A DNA stretch of 64,000 nucleotides, from assembly GCA_964036195.1 (NCBI GenBank), contig OZ038453.1:2375438-2439437 (forward strand), given 5' to 3'. Positions 40,141-52,849 of the stretch are shown here, piece after piece. Below the pieces are notes generated by a model. That model saw nothing but the letters and a program-made list of their open reading frames with translations, was not told the origin of the DNA and made no database searches. Numbering within the stretch: position 1 is the stretch's first letter; every line of letters begins with the position of its first letter. This DNA comes from Sphaerolaimus hirsutus (Eukaryota > Nematoda > Chromadorea > Monhysterida > Sphaerolaimidae). The translations under genes were made by a program, and so were the position numbers.

Positions 40141-40550
40141 GGCCGGAATTAGAGCTCAGCGTCGATTCGACGTGAAATGATGACGTGAAATGTTGTCGTG
40201 AAATTAATTACACGAATGTGGATCATGCTACGGGTGTACAATTTTCTAAGGATAATATATGAATCAATACCTTAATATTGCAAGCAAAAGTCTGACGTGA
40301 AATGTCAAGTTGTTCCCTGACACTGTGACGTGAAATGATGATGACGTGGAATGATAAAAATTGAATTTTTCAATTTGCTCTAGTTGTGGCTGATAACACT
40401 CAGTATTGGACACGATTAAGGTATTGATTCATATATTATCCTTAGAAAATTGTAGACCCGTAGCATGATCCACACTCGTGTAATTAATTTCACGAAAACA
40501 TTTCACGTCATCATTTCACGTCGAATCGACGCTGAGCTCTAATTCCCGCT
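40141..40550. mobile_element. Foldback TIR element with TTA duplication
   Basis: GGCCGGAATTAGAGCTCAGC ... GCTGAGCTCTAATTCCCGCT with arms of about 170 bp, flanked by TTA (40138-40140, 40551-40553). The flanking DNA is repeated at 52850-53060 without the element, where a single TTA (52944-52946) marks the empty site. A TTA duplication fits PIF/Harbinger-type insertion. Confidence 0.78.
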
Positions 40551-41064
40551 TTATTGATAACAATGGTTTTCATTTTCAGTAGAAGCACTAGGTAAAGGAG
40601 TGTGCTGGGAACATTTGTAAAATATCATGGAAAGTGTCAATTGCCATGACAAATGTCAAGTGCTATCAAATTAGTTTACTCGGCGCAGACTGTTCATGTC
40701 AAATGCAAGTAAAAAAATAACAACATACTCCCGTCGGCTACCCTTACTGCGGTCATATTTTGATGAGATTGCAACCTCGTTGTTTAACACTACAACACAG
40801 GATGGCATGTGATTGTGATTGTAAATGAGATAACAGGTAAATACTGCGACTACCAGTGAAAACCCCCCAGAAAAACTACCTAGCGTCCTAATAAATGAAT
40901 ACTGGAAAGTGGCAAACAACATCGCCAGTCACACCGATGTAAAACATGCTAATACCCCTGACCGGGTTGAACACTTGCGTATAACTCGAGCACAAAAGAA
41001 CAAGCGAATTGTAACATGTGAATCATAACAATTGCCACTTTGCTATGTCAAGTGTCAAGCAAAG

Positions 41065-41264
41065 NNNNNNNNNNNNNNNNNNNNNNNNNNNNNNNNNNNN
41101 NNNNNNNNNNNNNNNNNNNNNNNNNNNNNNNNNNNNNNNNNNNNNNNNNNNNNNNNNNNNNNNNNNNNNNNNNNNNNNNNNNNNNNNNNNNNNNNNNNNN
41201 NNNNNNNNNNNNNNNNNNNNNNNNNNNNNNNNNNNNNNNNNNNNNNNNNNNNNNNNNNNNNNNN
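41065..41264. other. 200-base assembly gap (N)
   Basis: A run of exactly 200 N. Frames crossing it are artefacts. Confidence 0.99.
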
Positions 41265-41448
41265 TATTCGAGGATTTGCGGTATTCAGGTTTTGGCTCAG
41301 CGCCAACATTTGGTGTTTTTGGAGCAACACAAGTTAATGATGATGTGCGCGTTCCATTACGGATAATGAAAAGTCTGTTGACTACATATGTTTTACGGTC
41401 ATTTTTATGTAAAAATATATCTGCCCTGCACCCTAGGACGGTATTTAA

Positions 41449-42093
41449 GCCGGAATTACAGCTCAGCGGCGTTTGACGTGAAATGATGACGTCGTAAAAT
41501 TGATTACATCAAAATAGACATAGGTACAGCGTTGAAATTTCAGAATTTGATAGTTCTAGTAATTGTGTGTAATGTCCTAAAAAAAATAAGAAAATGATTA
41601 TTATTTAATAAGTTATTAATTTTATGTCAAAATTAATATCTCCTCGAAATTACCCCCCCCCTCGAAATACCCCCCCCCCGCCCCCTCGAAAAATACCCCC
41701 CCCCCCCCTCCCCCTCAAAATGGGCACTATGTATTTGTGGTCCGGGAAATGCATAACAGACGTTCAAAACACTTACTGTGTTACGTTTTGAACATCGTTT
41801 ATACCATCCACATCATTATAAAACGCTGTAAAAACTTATAAATGGTGGTTATTGTTGCATTTTTTTCATGTTTTTCTCTCAAAATTGTCACTCTGGAAAA
41901 AACCCCGGGGGTAATTCGAGGAAATACGGTACTTAAATAATGATTATGTGATAAAATTTTTTTGGGACATTACACACAATTACTAGAACTATCTAATTCT
42001 GAAATTTCAATGCTGTACCTTTGTCTATTTTGATGTAATCAATTTTACGACGTCATCATTTCACGTCAAACGCCGCTGAGCTGCAATTCCGGC
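41449..42093. mobile_element. TTAA-flanked foldback element with nested MITE
   Basis: GCCGGAATTACAGCTCAGCG ... GCTGAGCTGCAATTCCGGC between TTAA at 41445-41448 and 42094-42097. Arms of about 180 bp are interrupted at the centre by a CCTCGAAAT MITE (about 41634-41929, right end GGAAATACGG). Ends resemble 40141-40550 but the duplication here reads TTAA. Confidence 0.75.
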
Positions 42094-42348
42094 TTAACAA
42101 TTTTTTACGAAAAATGGATACGGAATTTATTTTTCTCTAGCCGCAGAAACGGGAAGTTTGTTTTGCATTTGCCCTAAAACGGAAAACGGAAAAATGAAAG
42201 GCCAAAAACGGAAAAGGGAAAAACGATATTTGCATGGAAACGGAATTAAATTTCTGAGCTGATATGGAGCTGATAATTAAGGGGTATATAAATAGGCGTA
42301 ACACCCCGCTACTATACACCGGCAAGGTGGGCTTTGGCGATTCACTAC

Positions 42349-42650
42349 TAGTGATGTGAAAAGCGCCAGAACTTTGGCGCCAAGCGCTAAAAGCGCCATG
42401 GCACTTTTCCGACCCATAGCGCAAAGCGCCAACGGCGCCTGGGCAAAATAGCGCCAGCGCCAGTCATTTTGTTCTTGGCGCCAGTCAAAAATAGCGCCAA
42501 GCGCCAAAAGCGCCATAACGCTTTTCATGGGCATGGCGCCAGGCGCCAATAGCGCCACAGGAAAATAGTGCCTGGCGGCAAAAGCGCCATGGCGCTTTTT
42601 GCTTTGGCACTAGCGCCAGGCGCCAGCGCCATAGCGCTTTTACATCACTA
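42349..42650. mobile_element. hAT-like GGCGCC element (302 bp)
   Basis: TAGTGATGTGAAAAGCGCC ... GCGCTTTTACATCACTA; flanks TTCACTAC and CTCTCTAC agree at 6 of 8. The interior is a GCGCCAAGCGCC word array. CGGAAAA words precede it (42110-42250). 42651-43343 after it has no recognised gene. Confidence 0.72.
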
Positions 42651-43343
42651 CTCTCTACACTGTGGGTCGCTGAACATGCAAAAAAATCGTTACATTTTTG
42701 CTGTTCGCGTCAAGTTAGTTAAAGTCGGCGGACATTTCACCCTACAAAATCGGAGAGTTAGAATTCGCTCTTGAATAGAGCGAACAACGAAACTTGTGTC
42801 CCACGCGGACGCTAGAAATTGAAAAAGAAAATCATATTAAAATAAAAATGGACGTTTCGCTGCGTCCGTGCGTCCCACGCCCTAGTTATCTACATTTTCA
42901 ACGTTGCTCGTAAAGAATTTGACGGTTCAAACTACCGTTTTACCGTTCAAACTACCGTTTTTGTTTTTATTTTATTTTTCATTCGTTGGCTCCGTTCCAA
43001 CAAAAGAGAACTTGGCAGCCGGCCAAAATTTCGAAATCCGCTATTAATATGAATAAAATAGGCTCACAATAGCTATATAACCATGTATATAAACAAAAAT
43101 AGCGATTATGAAGGTGGAAATTGGCAAAGCGAAGCAAATTTTAACTATTTTTAGCTAACTTTCAGTCTTCACTCTCATTTGTATAATACGCAACTTGTAA
43201 CTGGGATAAGGGCCAAGTTTTCATACGTGACCCGATCTATTCCAATGGTTAAAATATTGTGTCACAATACCTAATGCCGTCATGCACTCTCCACTGGAGA
43301 GACTGACGCAAATGTTTGTAGGGCAATACGTCTGCCGACTTTA

Positions 43344-44027
43344 AGGGCATTGCCTGCGCAGCATATAAGCCCCAAAAAGTTAGGTAGGTTAAGACAGTTG
43401 TTTTCTATACAAGAGGAGCAGGTTTGATCACTGCATGTGGCAGCGGCAGACACTGCGTTTTTACACTAATTCACAAATCGACATACCGTATTTCTTCTAA
43501 TAGAAGGGCGGCCTTCTACTTTTTTGTCAACTTTTTTACCCGCCCTTCTATTGGAAGCCGCCATTCTGTTTTTCGCCATTTTTTTCAGGCTAGTTATTTC
43601 AAGTTTGTAACGGTTTTTCGAAGTGTTTCATCACTAACGGGTCATAAAAATGATAGTTCATAGGAATTCATTCGAAAGTTGATCTTAAAATAGAATCAAA
43701 TCAATGGATCACGGACACTAAAACCAGCATTTGATACAATCTGCCACGTTTTGTATTTTTGTGCTTTTGGCACAATTCCAAAAGTTTTTGTCTCTTCTAT
43801 TAGAGACCACCCTGTATTTATTTCGTGGTCCAGATAAACTTGAAAGAGTGTACCTTCTATTGGAGACGCCCTTCTATTGGAGACCCGCCCTTGTATTAGA
43901 AGAAATACGGTAAAATGAACTTTTCAGCAGACGCATGCTTCAAAAGTACGAAACATCAATCTCAATGCACGCACCTTCTCTTCTTAGCTAGTCATTTATT
44001 CATACTTTAAGACTTCTGTTCGTCTGG
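43344..44027. repeat. Direct duplication copy B (about 0.69 kb)
   Basis: Counterpart of 31719-32407, carrying the same TTCTAATAGAA MITE (43486-43910). Confidence 0.75.
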
Positions 44028-44312
44028 AAAAAATGTCTGGTTTTGAAGAAATGTCATGTTGAAAAAACTTGTTTTAAAACAGGCTTTTTTCATCCATACT
44101 GGTGGATAAACAGCTTGGTAGGCCATCAAAGGAAATTGTTTTATAATGATATTCCCCAAAAAAATTGAAAATGCCAAATCTAGTATTCAGAAGTTCTTTT
44201 TTGAAAACGGAAAGAACTTGTCCATTAGATTTTGTCCACTGGACAACGTCTGAACATGGGGTAACTTGTCCAGGGGGGAAAAATGACCTATATGAAAAGT
44301 ATTTGAAAACTA

Positions 44313-44645
44313 CCGTATTTGCTTGAATAACCCCCCTGGGGGATTATTATTTCGTATAATTATTTTTGAGGGGGGAACTATTCGAGGGGGGGAATTATTC
44401 AAGGGGGTAATTATTATTCCGTCAAATCTTTCAAGCATGTTTCTATCAACTCGTTTCACAAAATATGCTTTATAAACACAATAACGTGACATTTTTGTTA
44501 AAATTAGGTACAACAAATTAATCAAATCTTTAAAGGGGGGATTATTCAAGGGGGGGATTATTTTTTCCTCACTCGTGTTACAGGGGGGGGGGGGGGTCAT
44601 TCGAGGGGGGAATTATTCAAGGGGGAACTATTCAAGCAAATACGG
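44313..44645. mobile_element. TA-flanked MITE, CCGTATTTGCTTGAATAAC
   Basis: CCGTATTTGCTTGAATAACC ... CTATTCAAGCAAATACGG with TA both sides. Nearly the same interior as 27451-27781. Confidence 0.75.
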
Positions 44646-45357
44646 TAGTTCTAAATATTGAAATCAAAAAGCTAAATTTGAAAATATGAAAAACTTATGA
44701 AATATTTGTACTGTTTCCCGTACTCAGGTGAGCACAGATACTTTTTTCAAAGTATGCATATGCATATTTACTGAGTACTCAAGTTTTTTGAGTAAATAGA
44801 AGTAGAGATTAACAACTGTGGTTTGACCGAATATGCTGAACAGTAATAAAATCTAATTAGTTTGAACAAAGGAATGTTATAATTGATGGCGTCATAGGTT
44901 TTTTGAATTAGCATTATGATTGAATTAGCAGCATGCCGGGTATTTACAAATATGTAAATAAATTAATTATGATTGAATTAGCGCATGCCGGGTATCAACA
45001 AATATTTTTATAAATGTAGACTTTATATGTTGCCCTGTCTAAGCCCTAAGGCCCCCGAAAAATCTACGCATTATACAAGTTTCAGGAAAGTTTACTGAAA
45101 AGCACCTCGATTCTGTATAACACCCGGGCACTTTACATGATGAAATACGGTACACATTAAATACGCATTCTAAAAAATGCACTACCAAGCAAATTGCAAA
45201 ACAAAATCCCAATGGCATAGACAGACTGCTTGTTTATAAAAAGCACAAACATACTTAGGTATTGTTACATTTGAATTTAGACGGGTGCTCTGCTAGCAAT
45301 GAGCTGGCCCGCCATGTGGTGGAGTAAAGAGAATCTGTATTAAGCGGGTGCCAAGTA
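44646..45357. other. No gene recognised
   Basis: AT-rich. A short AAGTACT/GAGTAAA patch near 44715-44818 resembles hAT AAACGT-family debris. GCATGCCGGGTAT is repeated at 44931 and 44982. Confidence 0.35.
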
Positions 45358-45521
45358 GAGTTGGCAACCCGACCAGACCCGACCAGACCCGACCAGACCC
45401 GACCAGACCCGACCCGACCCGACCCGACCAGACCTGACCCGACCCGACCCGACCCGACCAGACCCGACCCGACCCGACCCGACCCGACCAGACCTGACCC
45501 GACCCGACCCGACCCGACAGA
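45358..45521. repeat. (GACCC)n / GACCA pentamer array
   Basis: About 150 bp of GACCCGACCA and GACCCGACCC units. The left border TAGAGTTGGCAACCCGACC looks like a hAT-type end, but no inverted partner follows. Confidence 0.75.
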
Positions 45522-45830
45522 ATTGAGGTGTATAACGCAAGTAGGATTCAAACATGATTGACTTTTCCAGATTGAGTATCAGCATTGTGTTTTTCGTATC
45601 GGCAATCGGATCAGGGTTTTTTTAAACTTTTTTTACAACTTTGAATGTTTTTGACAAAAAAAAACCCTCAGCTTTGCATGTGCTGCAGTTATCGCTGTTT
45701 TTTAATCGCTTAATAAGTGCTTTTTGATGTCTGTTTTAAAAAAATATGCATTGCAAGTAATCATCGCAATTATATTTCATTATATTGTGAAAAATTTTAC
45801 CCAGCAGACCCACCAGTGTATAGTAGGGGG

Positions 45831-46365
45831 CAAAGATGTTAAAAGTACTCAACTTTTTTCAAAGTAAACGTAAACATAAAGTATTTTATTTATACTCAAC
45901 CCTGAGTACATTTTTAAAATACTTTTACGCTGCGTAAAACGTGAGTAAAATACTCTTTTCAGCGAAAACGTAAAACTGAGTATTTTTTCTCTCACAGAAA
46001 ACGTAAAAATGAGTATTTTTCTCATATAAAATGCAAGTATTTATTTATTTACAGTAAGTATTTTTCTGACAGAAAACGTAAAAAAAAAGAAATTTTGTCA
46101 ATTTTTACTCTAGATTATATCAAATATGTGTTTTGTTCTCCCGTTAACTATTTCTTAGGAAAATGTTTTATTTTTGTCATGTTCTGTCTGTCAATATGTC
46201 ACTTTCTATGTCCCGCTTAAATACGTTTTCGGTACTCGCGTACTTTCAAAAAGTACGCGAGTAAGTGCGTACCGGTATTTTCTCGGGAGGAAACGTAAAC
46301 GTATTTACGCAGTACTCGAGTATCCGTATTTATCGAGTAAACGTAAATACGTTTTAACAACTATG
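45831..46365. mobile_element. hAT-like AAACGTAAA element, second copy
   Basis: CAAAGATGTTAAAAGTACTC ... TACGTTTTAACAACTATG; flanks GTAGGGGG and GGAGGGGG agree at 7 of 8. The interior resembles 15465-15993, including AAAAAGTACGCGAGTAAGTG. Confidence 0.7.
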
Positions 46366-47091
46366 GGAGGGGGGCAGTGTCAACACTTCCCCCAAATTTC
46401 ATCTCTCAAACTCCCCCACAAAAACACATGGAGATAAAACCCCCATAGTTCAAGATATCAGATGGGTGCCGGACATTTGTGGGACATCAAAAAGCCAACA
46501 AATGTTGCATACACGGTGCCCCCCATTGATGACCCAGTGCTAGGACATCCAAACTGAAATAAAATATAGTATGCCGCACCTGACTGAGAAGGTGTTTACA
46601 ATATGATTTTTCAGGTGTGTAAGGCGCATCACTCTAGAATTACAGCTGGCCCTCGCTGTGCTGCATTTGCATTTGATTAATTAAACCAGACACAACTCTT
46701 GCTTTGTCTGACTTCAACAATTGTTTTCAAAACAAATGGGCATTGTCGTTCTTAAAATCAATGGGGGAGTTATTAAACTGGAGGAATTAATTTTTTACTC
46801 ACTCATCCAAAAGGGGGGGGTGTATTCAAGTGGGTGTGATTATTTAAGTAAATACACCAAATACATATAATGATTACTTGAGACGTGCACCTTGAACCAT
46901 CTGCTTCTTTCAATTTATCTAATCAGCTCAGACTAGTGATGTAAAAGTGCCATGGCGCGAGCTTCAAAGCAAGCATTATCTGTTTAACAATGCCAAACCT
47001 TATGGAAAAGTTTTTCTTCTAAAATCAGTTTTTGAATTTTTGGATTTTAGCCAAAAGTGGTTCCACTAAAAATGGCAACGTAAGATGTCAT
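46366..47091. other. No gene recognised
   Basis: Unassigned; MITE-like GGGGGAGTTATTAAACTGG and GGGGGTGTATTCAAG at 46765-46850. Confidence 0.35.
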
Positions 47092-48557
47092 TTGCGTTAT
47101 GTTCTGCAACCTGAAAAAGATCCATATTCTTCATGAAAAAGGACAATGTGAAATTGATGTTTTGGATTGAGTTTCACACTTTATACTAATTTTCAACAAA
47201 AAATCTGAAAAAAATAAATTTTTAAGTGTTTTTCTAGTGGTTATCATAGCACACGGTTAGAAAATGTTTTCGATTTTTTTTTGTCATATTGTTGATTTTT
47301 ACAGCGCCACAAAAAAGCGCATGGCGTTGTACTCCGAACCAAAATAATGGCACTTTTTACATCATTAGCTCAGACTGAACATAAATGTACATCAGAGTTG
47401 GTAATGTGTATTTTTACATGCATAGAAAATACATGCATGCATTCAAAGTGTGGTGATGACTGTGTTGGATGGGTTACACTGAGAAATTATCTCTTTGGCT
47501 GAACTTTGATGTTTTTGAAAGAATTTTCATGACCAGATCAGGGGCCAGTTCCGAAAGTTGAAAAGTGAGAAGTAAAATCTGAAGTGAATTGATAAGATAT
47601 CTTTAAGTATTTGTGATTTGTCGATGCTGATTTTGTCGGTTCAGCTCCTATTTCTGTAAACTGATCTTCATGCTGTTCTGTTGTGCAAAAATTTGAAAAA
47701 CATTCAGGTGCCGGTTCCGCAAGTGGAAAAGTTAAGAGTTAAGAGTTGAGTAAAATGATAAATGATAAGTTAAGAGTAAAGTTAAAAGTTAAGAGTTGAG
47801 TAAAATCATTTGTCGTTTTATTCAACTCTTAACTCTTAACTTTACTCATAACTTGTCATTTGTCATTTGACTCAACTCTTACGTTTTTACTCTTAACTTT
47901 TCCACTTGCGGAACTGGCCCCAGATAATTTATTGGTGTCAAATAGTGTTGCAGCTGGTCGGAGAGAAAAATGATGCAGAGTAGCGACAAAAAAAGCGCCA
48001 ATAGCAGCACTCAATAAAAGGGCAGTCTCCAATAGAAGGGCGGGTAAAAAAGTTGACGAAAAAATATAAGGGCGCCCTTCTATGTGAGAAATACGGTATT
48101 TGACATTTCACATGATGGTCTAAAAATTGTGTCTTTTACTGGGTCACACCGACACGGGATGGAAAACTTCTGTCCCAAGAAAAACTCCTGTCCTAAAGAA
48201 TATTTTTGAACGCTGTATAGGTGACACAAAAAATGGCGTCATAGCTAGAACTAAACATATACCTAATTACCCACATGTTTACATTTTTATTTCACTAATG
48301 CATGATAGATAGAAAAAAGTAGCTAATGATTAGTTCAACTAAAATAGCTGGATTTAGCTTGCCTCCGGACACAGCTTGTTTTTTAAAAATATACCTGCAG
48401 TATAAACAAAGTTATAATGACTGCTTAGATGATAGTTAAAATTACAGGCTTTTATAGCGGCCCGTCAGCGTCCGTGACTTTTTGACTGGGGAGTTAATCG
48501 AGGGAGGGAGTTATTCGAGGGAGGAGTTTTTTTTCTGTTGGAATATAAGGAAAAACG
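47092..48557. repeat. Direct segmental duplication copy B
   Basis: Counterpart of 36724-38191, including the CAG-flanked TIR element (47708-47920; CAG at 47705-47707 and 47921-47923). Homology stops exactly where a TTACAC hAT-like element begins. Confidence 0.82.
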
Positions 48558-49316
48558 CAGAGTTGCGAAAGTGTATTTACACTTACCTGAAATACCCGGG
48601 TAAATGGGTATTTATATTTACACTTACACTTACACTTTCATAAAATACCCAAACACTTTTTTTACACTTTCCTGAGCAAAATACCCGGGTACAGAAAGTG
48701 TATTTTTTTTCTTTCAGATGGCCTTGTTTAATGCTTTTGAGTAAGCATAAAATAGGGTCATGTACAAAAAATAACTGCATAGTGCACACATGCAGTTATG
48801 CATTGAATGTATAAAATATGGCAAATGTACAAACTAGCCTTTGATCTCCAACCTTTGATCAGTACTTATGGTATCCTACAGTTTCATCATACTTTTGTAA
48901 AAAGGACAAGATCAACGGAAATTCACCAGCTGGACACAAAGTCAACTTTTGCATTGACATTTGCTGCATGTCCAATTTTGCATTTAAGCAGTGTGTATCG
49001 CATTGCTTAATCAGTAAATTATCAACACTGAAAAAGTGCCATTATTAGGGTACTTCATACCACTATAATGCATGAAATATACTGAAATAATGCATGAAAA
49101 TGACAAATAAATTGATCTGAAGGTGAAAACGGTGGTGTTTTCTAATGCTCAACAGTGAGAGCTCTTTCTAAAAAAAATTTACACTTACACTTTTTTTACA
49201 CTTTCCTAGATATTTTTAAAATACCTTACACTTTTGGTATCCATACTCAAAATTTGGAATCTGTATTTACACTTACACTTACACTTTCTAAAAATATGGG
49301 TATTTTAACAACTCTG
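48558..49316. mobile_element. hAT-like element with TTACAC arrays
   Basis: CAGAGTTGCGAAAGTGTA ... TTTTAACAACTCTG, the same ends as 24707-25519, but the array word is TTACAC(T) instead of TTACGC(T). Flanks (GAAAAACG, GGCACAAG) do not match. 49317-49836 downstream is unassigned AT-rich sequence. Confidence 0.72.
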
Positions 49317-49836
49317 GGCACAAGTGATATAACACAATCAATAACACACCTAATCACTTACTTCATGGCCAGAAGTGTGATAAATTGAATGTATGAATTG
49401 GTTATATTTCAATGGACAAAAGTACATATACTTTTACTTTGATGGTTTTGACATAAACTGTGGGGTTACTTTCAAAAGTTACGGTTTTATGGAATGAAAT
49501 GGGTGCAATTTGCAAGTCATCAGTGTTTGCACTGCAAGGCAACTGTTTTGTCTTCGCACATGTGAATAGAGCGTGGGAAAATGTTCCGCGTGCTGTTTAT
49601 TGAGAACATTGGCGCCAAGCAAACTAGTTTTCATGGTTTCAATTTGAAAAGTCCACCGAAATCTTGTCTATCTCCTTAGACAGTAGTTCGTGGACTGGGC
49701 ATTTCTGTCAACTAATAATTTTTAAAGTCGACAAGTTCAAAATATAACAATTTCGAGTTAGGCCCGGAAACGTCATCTGGGGCTACTCCTGCACATTTTT
49801 CATTATTTTCCATAAATTTTTGACCTCAGATGCCTA

Positions 49837-50547
49837 CCGTATTTTCTCGAAATACCCCCCCTCGAAATAACCCCCCTCGAAATACCCCCCCTCGAAATAC
49901 CCCCCTCGTTTGACCCCCCCCCCTCTCGGGACCACTATGAAACAATCACCCCCCCCCTCGAAATACCCCCCCAAATTGAGTGTAAAGGGAACGTACATGA
50001 CAATAACTGTAGGTAGTTTGTGTTCTGTGTAATGCAGAACACACGTTAAAACAATGTCGGTGTCACGTTAGAACAGTGTACATATACTCGGCAGACACGA
50101 AACTCTACAAACAGATAGGAGTTATGTCTTCGGCTGGCAGACGGCCAGCCGAGAACTTATGGAAGGCGTGATGATGACGACGTGATGGCGAGATATGACG
50201 AAGAAGACGAAAGTGATGACGTCATGATGGAGTGTTTCCCCCGGAAAAATGTACGGCGTAATGTCATCCGAGTATACCATCTACATACTAATATTAGTCT
50301 ACAGAACCTTATAAATGGCAGTTTTTGTTGCATTTTTTGACGTCTGCGAACGTTTCAGACGACAATTTCGTACTTGGTTTTCAAAAATTTTCTTGTGAAA
50401 TAATAACCCCCCCCCCCTCAAAATACCCCCCCTCGTTTAACCCCCCCTCAAAATACCCCCCCCCCTCGTTTAACCCCCCCCCCCCCCCCCCCTCTTGGGA
50501 CCACTATGAAACAATCACCCCCCAGGGGGTATTTCGAGGAAATACGG
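49837..50547. mobile_element. TA-flanked MITE with nested ATACTCGG element
   Basis: CCGTATTTTCTCGAAATACC ... GGTATTTCGAGGAAATACGG with TA both sides; long C-tracts interspersed with CTCGAAATA. A TATACTCGGCAGAC ... TCCGAGTATA insertion (about 50092-50276) interrupts sequence that is continuous in 38498-38851. Confidence 0.7.
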
Positions 50548-50754
50548 TATATACGATAGTGTCAAATTTTTGGGGAAAAGTGCAAAAAAATTGGCAAGAA
50601 GTCGAAAAGTCCACTTAGTTTTGGGCTAAAAGTCGACAAGTCCATCCTCCGCATCCTTTTTATGGAAAAAAACGCAAGAAATATGATAAGTCAACTGTGG
50701 ACACGGATTTCTAAAAGGCGACAAGTCCATAATTTTCCCGGTTGGTTTTAGTAA

Positions 50755-51035
50755 AATTTGTTTTACTAAAATTGTATTTTATTTTTATTTTATTCTTTGA
50801 TTTTCTGTTTTATTTTTATTTTATTCTTCAATTTTACATTTTATTTTTATTTTATTTTTTATTTTAGTTTATGACCAGGATTGATTTAAGTAAAATTCTT
50901 TTTACTAAAATTGTATTTTATTTTTATTAAAATTGTATTTTATTTTTATTTTATTCTTCAATTTTACATTTTATTTTAATTTTATTCTTTTATTTTCTTT
51001 TTTCTTTTTATTTTATTTTTATTTTTTTGCTGCCT
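50755..51035. repeat. TTTTATTTTATT simple repeat
   Basis: A 280-bp low-complexity tract of ATTTTATTTTTATTTTATT. GAGTC/GACTCG words (51040-51165, and again at 51858-51908) follow, perhaps another word-array element starting TAGGGCTCGAAACTCG. Confidence 0.7.
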
Positions 51036-51465
51036 GTAGGGCTCGAAACTCGATTTTTTCAAACTTGAGTTCGAGTCGCAACCCCAATTTTTTTTCCAGT
51101 CGAGTCGGCGAGTCGAGTCGGGCGAGCCAGTTAAAGGTCGAGTCGAGTCTCGAGTCGAGCTGGATGCGTTACTTTTTGGTATGACCCTTGCAGTAATTTT
51201 TGATACTGGTTTCTCTACCAATGTTTTCACACACACATACTCACACTTGATAAAATCTTAATGCCAACAGTTCATTTAAATATCAAGATAAAGCAAAAAA
51301 AGAACTTTTTATCACTCATGTTGCTACAAAAAAGTTGAAAAAATAAAATCGGCCTAGGGATGGAAAATCAACGTCTTTTACAACTTTTTTTGGATCAGTG
51401 CCAACATTGTGCAATGCATTTGAGGTGGTGTGTACTGTGTGTGTGTGTTTCACATGTGGCGCTGC

Positions 51466-51668
51466 ACACCTTAGTTTACTGCCAGATTTTGGTAAACTCA
51501 TAAATTGGCTTGAACGCATTTGAATTTACCAGAATGACATAAATATCTGTCAACTGCAGTTGATGGGGATGAAGAATAACTCATTTCAGTAAACTCAAAT
51601 GCATTTTATCAAAGCTGATTTATGAGTTTACGAGTTTACCAAAATCTGGCACTAAACTAGCATGCACA
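51466..51668. mobile_element. Foldback element, diverged second copy
   Basis: GCTGCACACCTTAGTTTACTG ... CACTAAACTAGCATGCA; same architecture as 20831-21045, including the central TCAACTGCAGTTGA. Confidence 0.62.
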
Positions 51669-52304
51669 TGCACATTATGCATAATTCTATGGTAATAAGA
51701 AATTTGAGTTTTAACACCATTCAATACATATGCCAAGCCAATCCACAATATATCACGCATGCGGTGTGGAAATGCGCACTCGCGCGCAAAATTTTTGAAA
51801 AATATGTTCAAAATTTCATATCGAAATTGATATTTTAGACATTATTCAATGGAAACCCTGACTCGAAATTTGCCAAAATTTTGAGTCGAGTCGGGCAAAA
51901 ACCTCGAGCATTTACTCAAAATCGCATTTTGTGGACTTGTCGACTTTTAGAAATAGACACCTCAATTGCATCCTAAAACTATTGCGCTGAGTCTAAGTGG
52001 TCGGTTACAGGATGTTGGAAGCGTCAATCAACGTTCGCGTCCCATTTAGTTTTTGAATAAGTTTTCAAATTGGAACCATGGAAACTAGCTTGTGAGGTCA
52101 AAATATTGATGAAAAATGTACGGGGTTGCCGTAGCCCCAGATGACGTTTCCAGGCATAACTCGAATTTTTCATATTTTGGACTTGCCGAATAGTGTGTGG
52201 GCCGCCTAGCCAATGCTAATTACAATTAAATAAATCAGTTCAAACATGACTCAACAATACAATGATGTCGTATAATAGCTACCCCCGCCACCCCCTACAC
52301 ATGT

Positions 52305-52439
52305 ACCGTATTTGCTTGAATAATCCCCCTGGGGGATTATTATTTCGTCAGACATTTTTGAGGGGGGAACTTTTCGAGGAGGCAATTATTCAAGGGGGGG
52401 GGGCGAATTATTTTTTCGTCAAAATTTTCAAGCATGTGT
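52305..52439. mobile_element. MITE left half, CCGTATTTGCTTGAATAATC
   Basis: Left end and first G-rich words as in 27451-27781, breaking off after TTTTCAAGCATGT. 51669-52304 and 52440-52850 around it hold no recognised gene. Confidence 0.6.
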
Positions 52440-52849
52440 ACCTTCTAAAGTGCCAGTGGTGACAATATGTAGGATGTAGGACAAAAGGTAGGACAAAATT
52501 AAGTAAAATTTATGATTGAAAATATGGGCCTGCTTGTGGCACTTTTAGTTCCTGACAAATTAATGGTGTATGCAATCAGACAAAATAGGAACTTTAGGTA
52601 CAGTTTTAAATATGGCGTGTATAAAATTTATGTTTTCCTTTGTATTTGATTTTTGGGTAGTTAATAAAACTGTTTTTGAGTGATTTTATGATTTTATTCT
52701 ATTTTATTTAGTAAGTGTAGTTGTAAAAAAGCTACTACAGTCAATTTAGTTAAAAAGTATTGAGAGTATATTTATGATGTTTTCACACATAAAAATAGTA
52801 CAATGTGAAAGTATACAAACTTAGTATAAATACTCTACTTAGTAGAGAC

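Noticed and set aside
41018..41476. Frames of 91-152 codons spanning the N run
   Set aside because: They exist only because N was translated as X.
45255..45585. Arg/Pro/Asp and Gly/Ser/Val/Arg repeat proteins
   Set aside because: Pure translations of the GACCC pentamer array in several frames and both strands.
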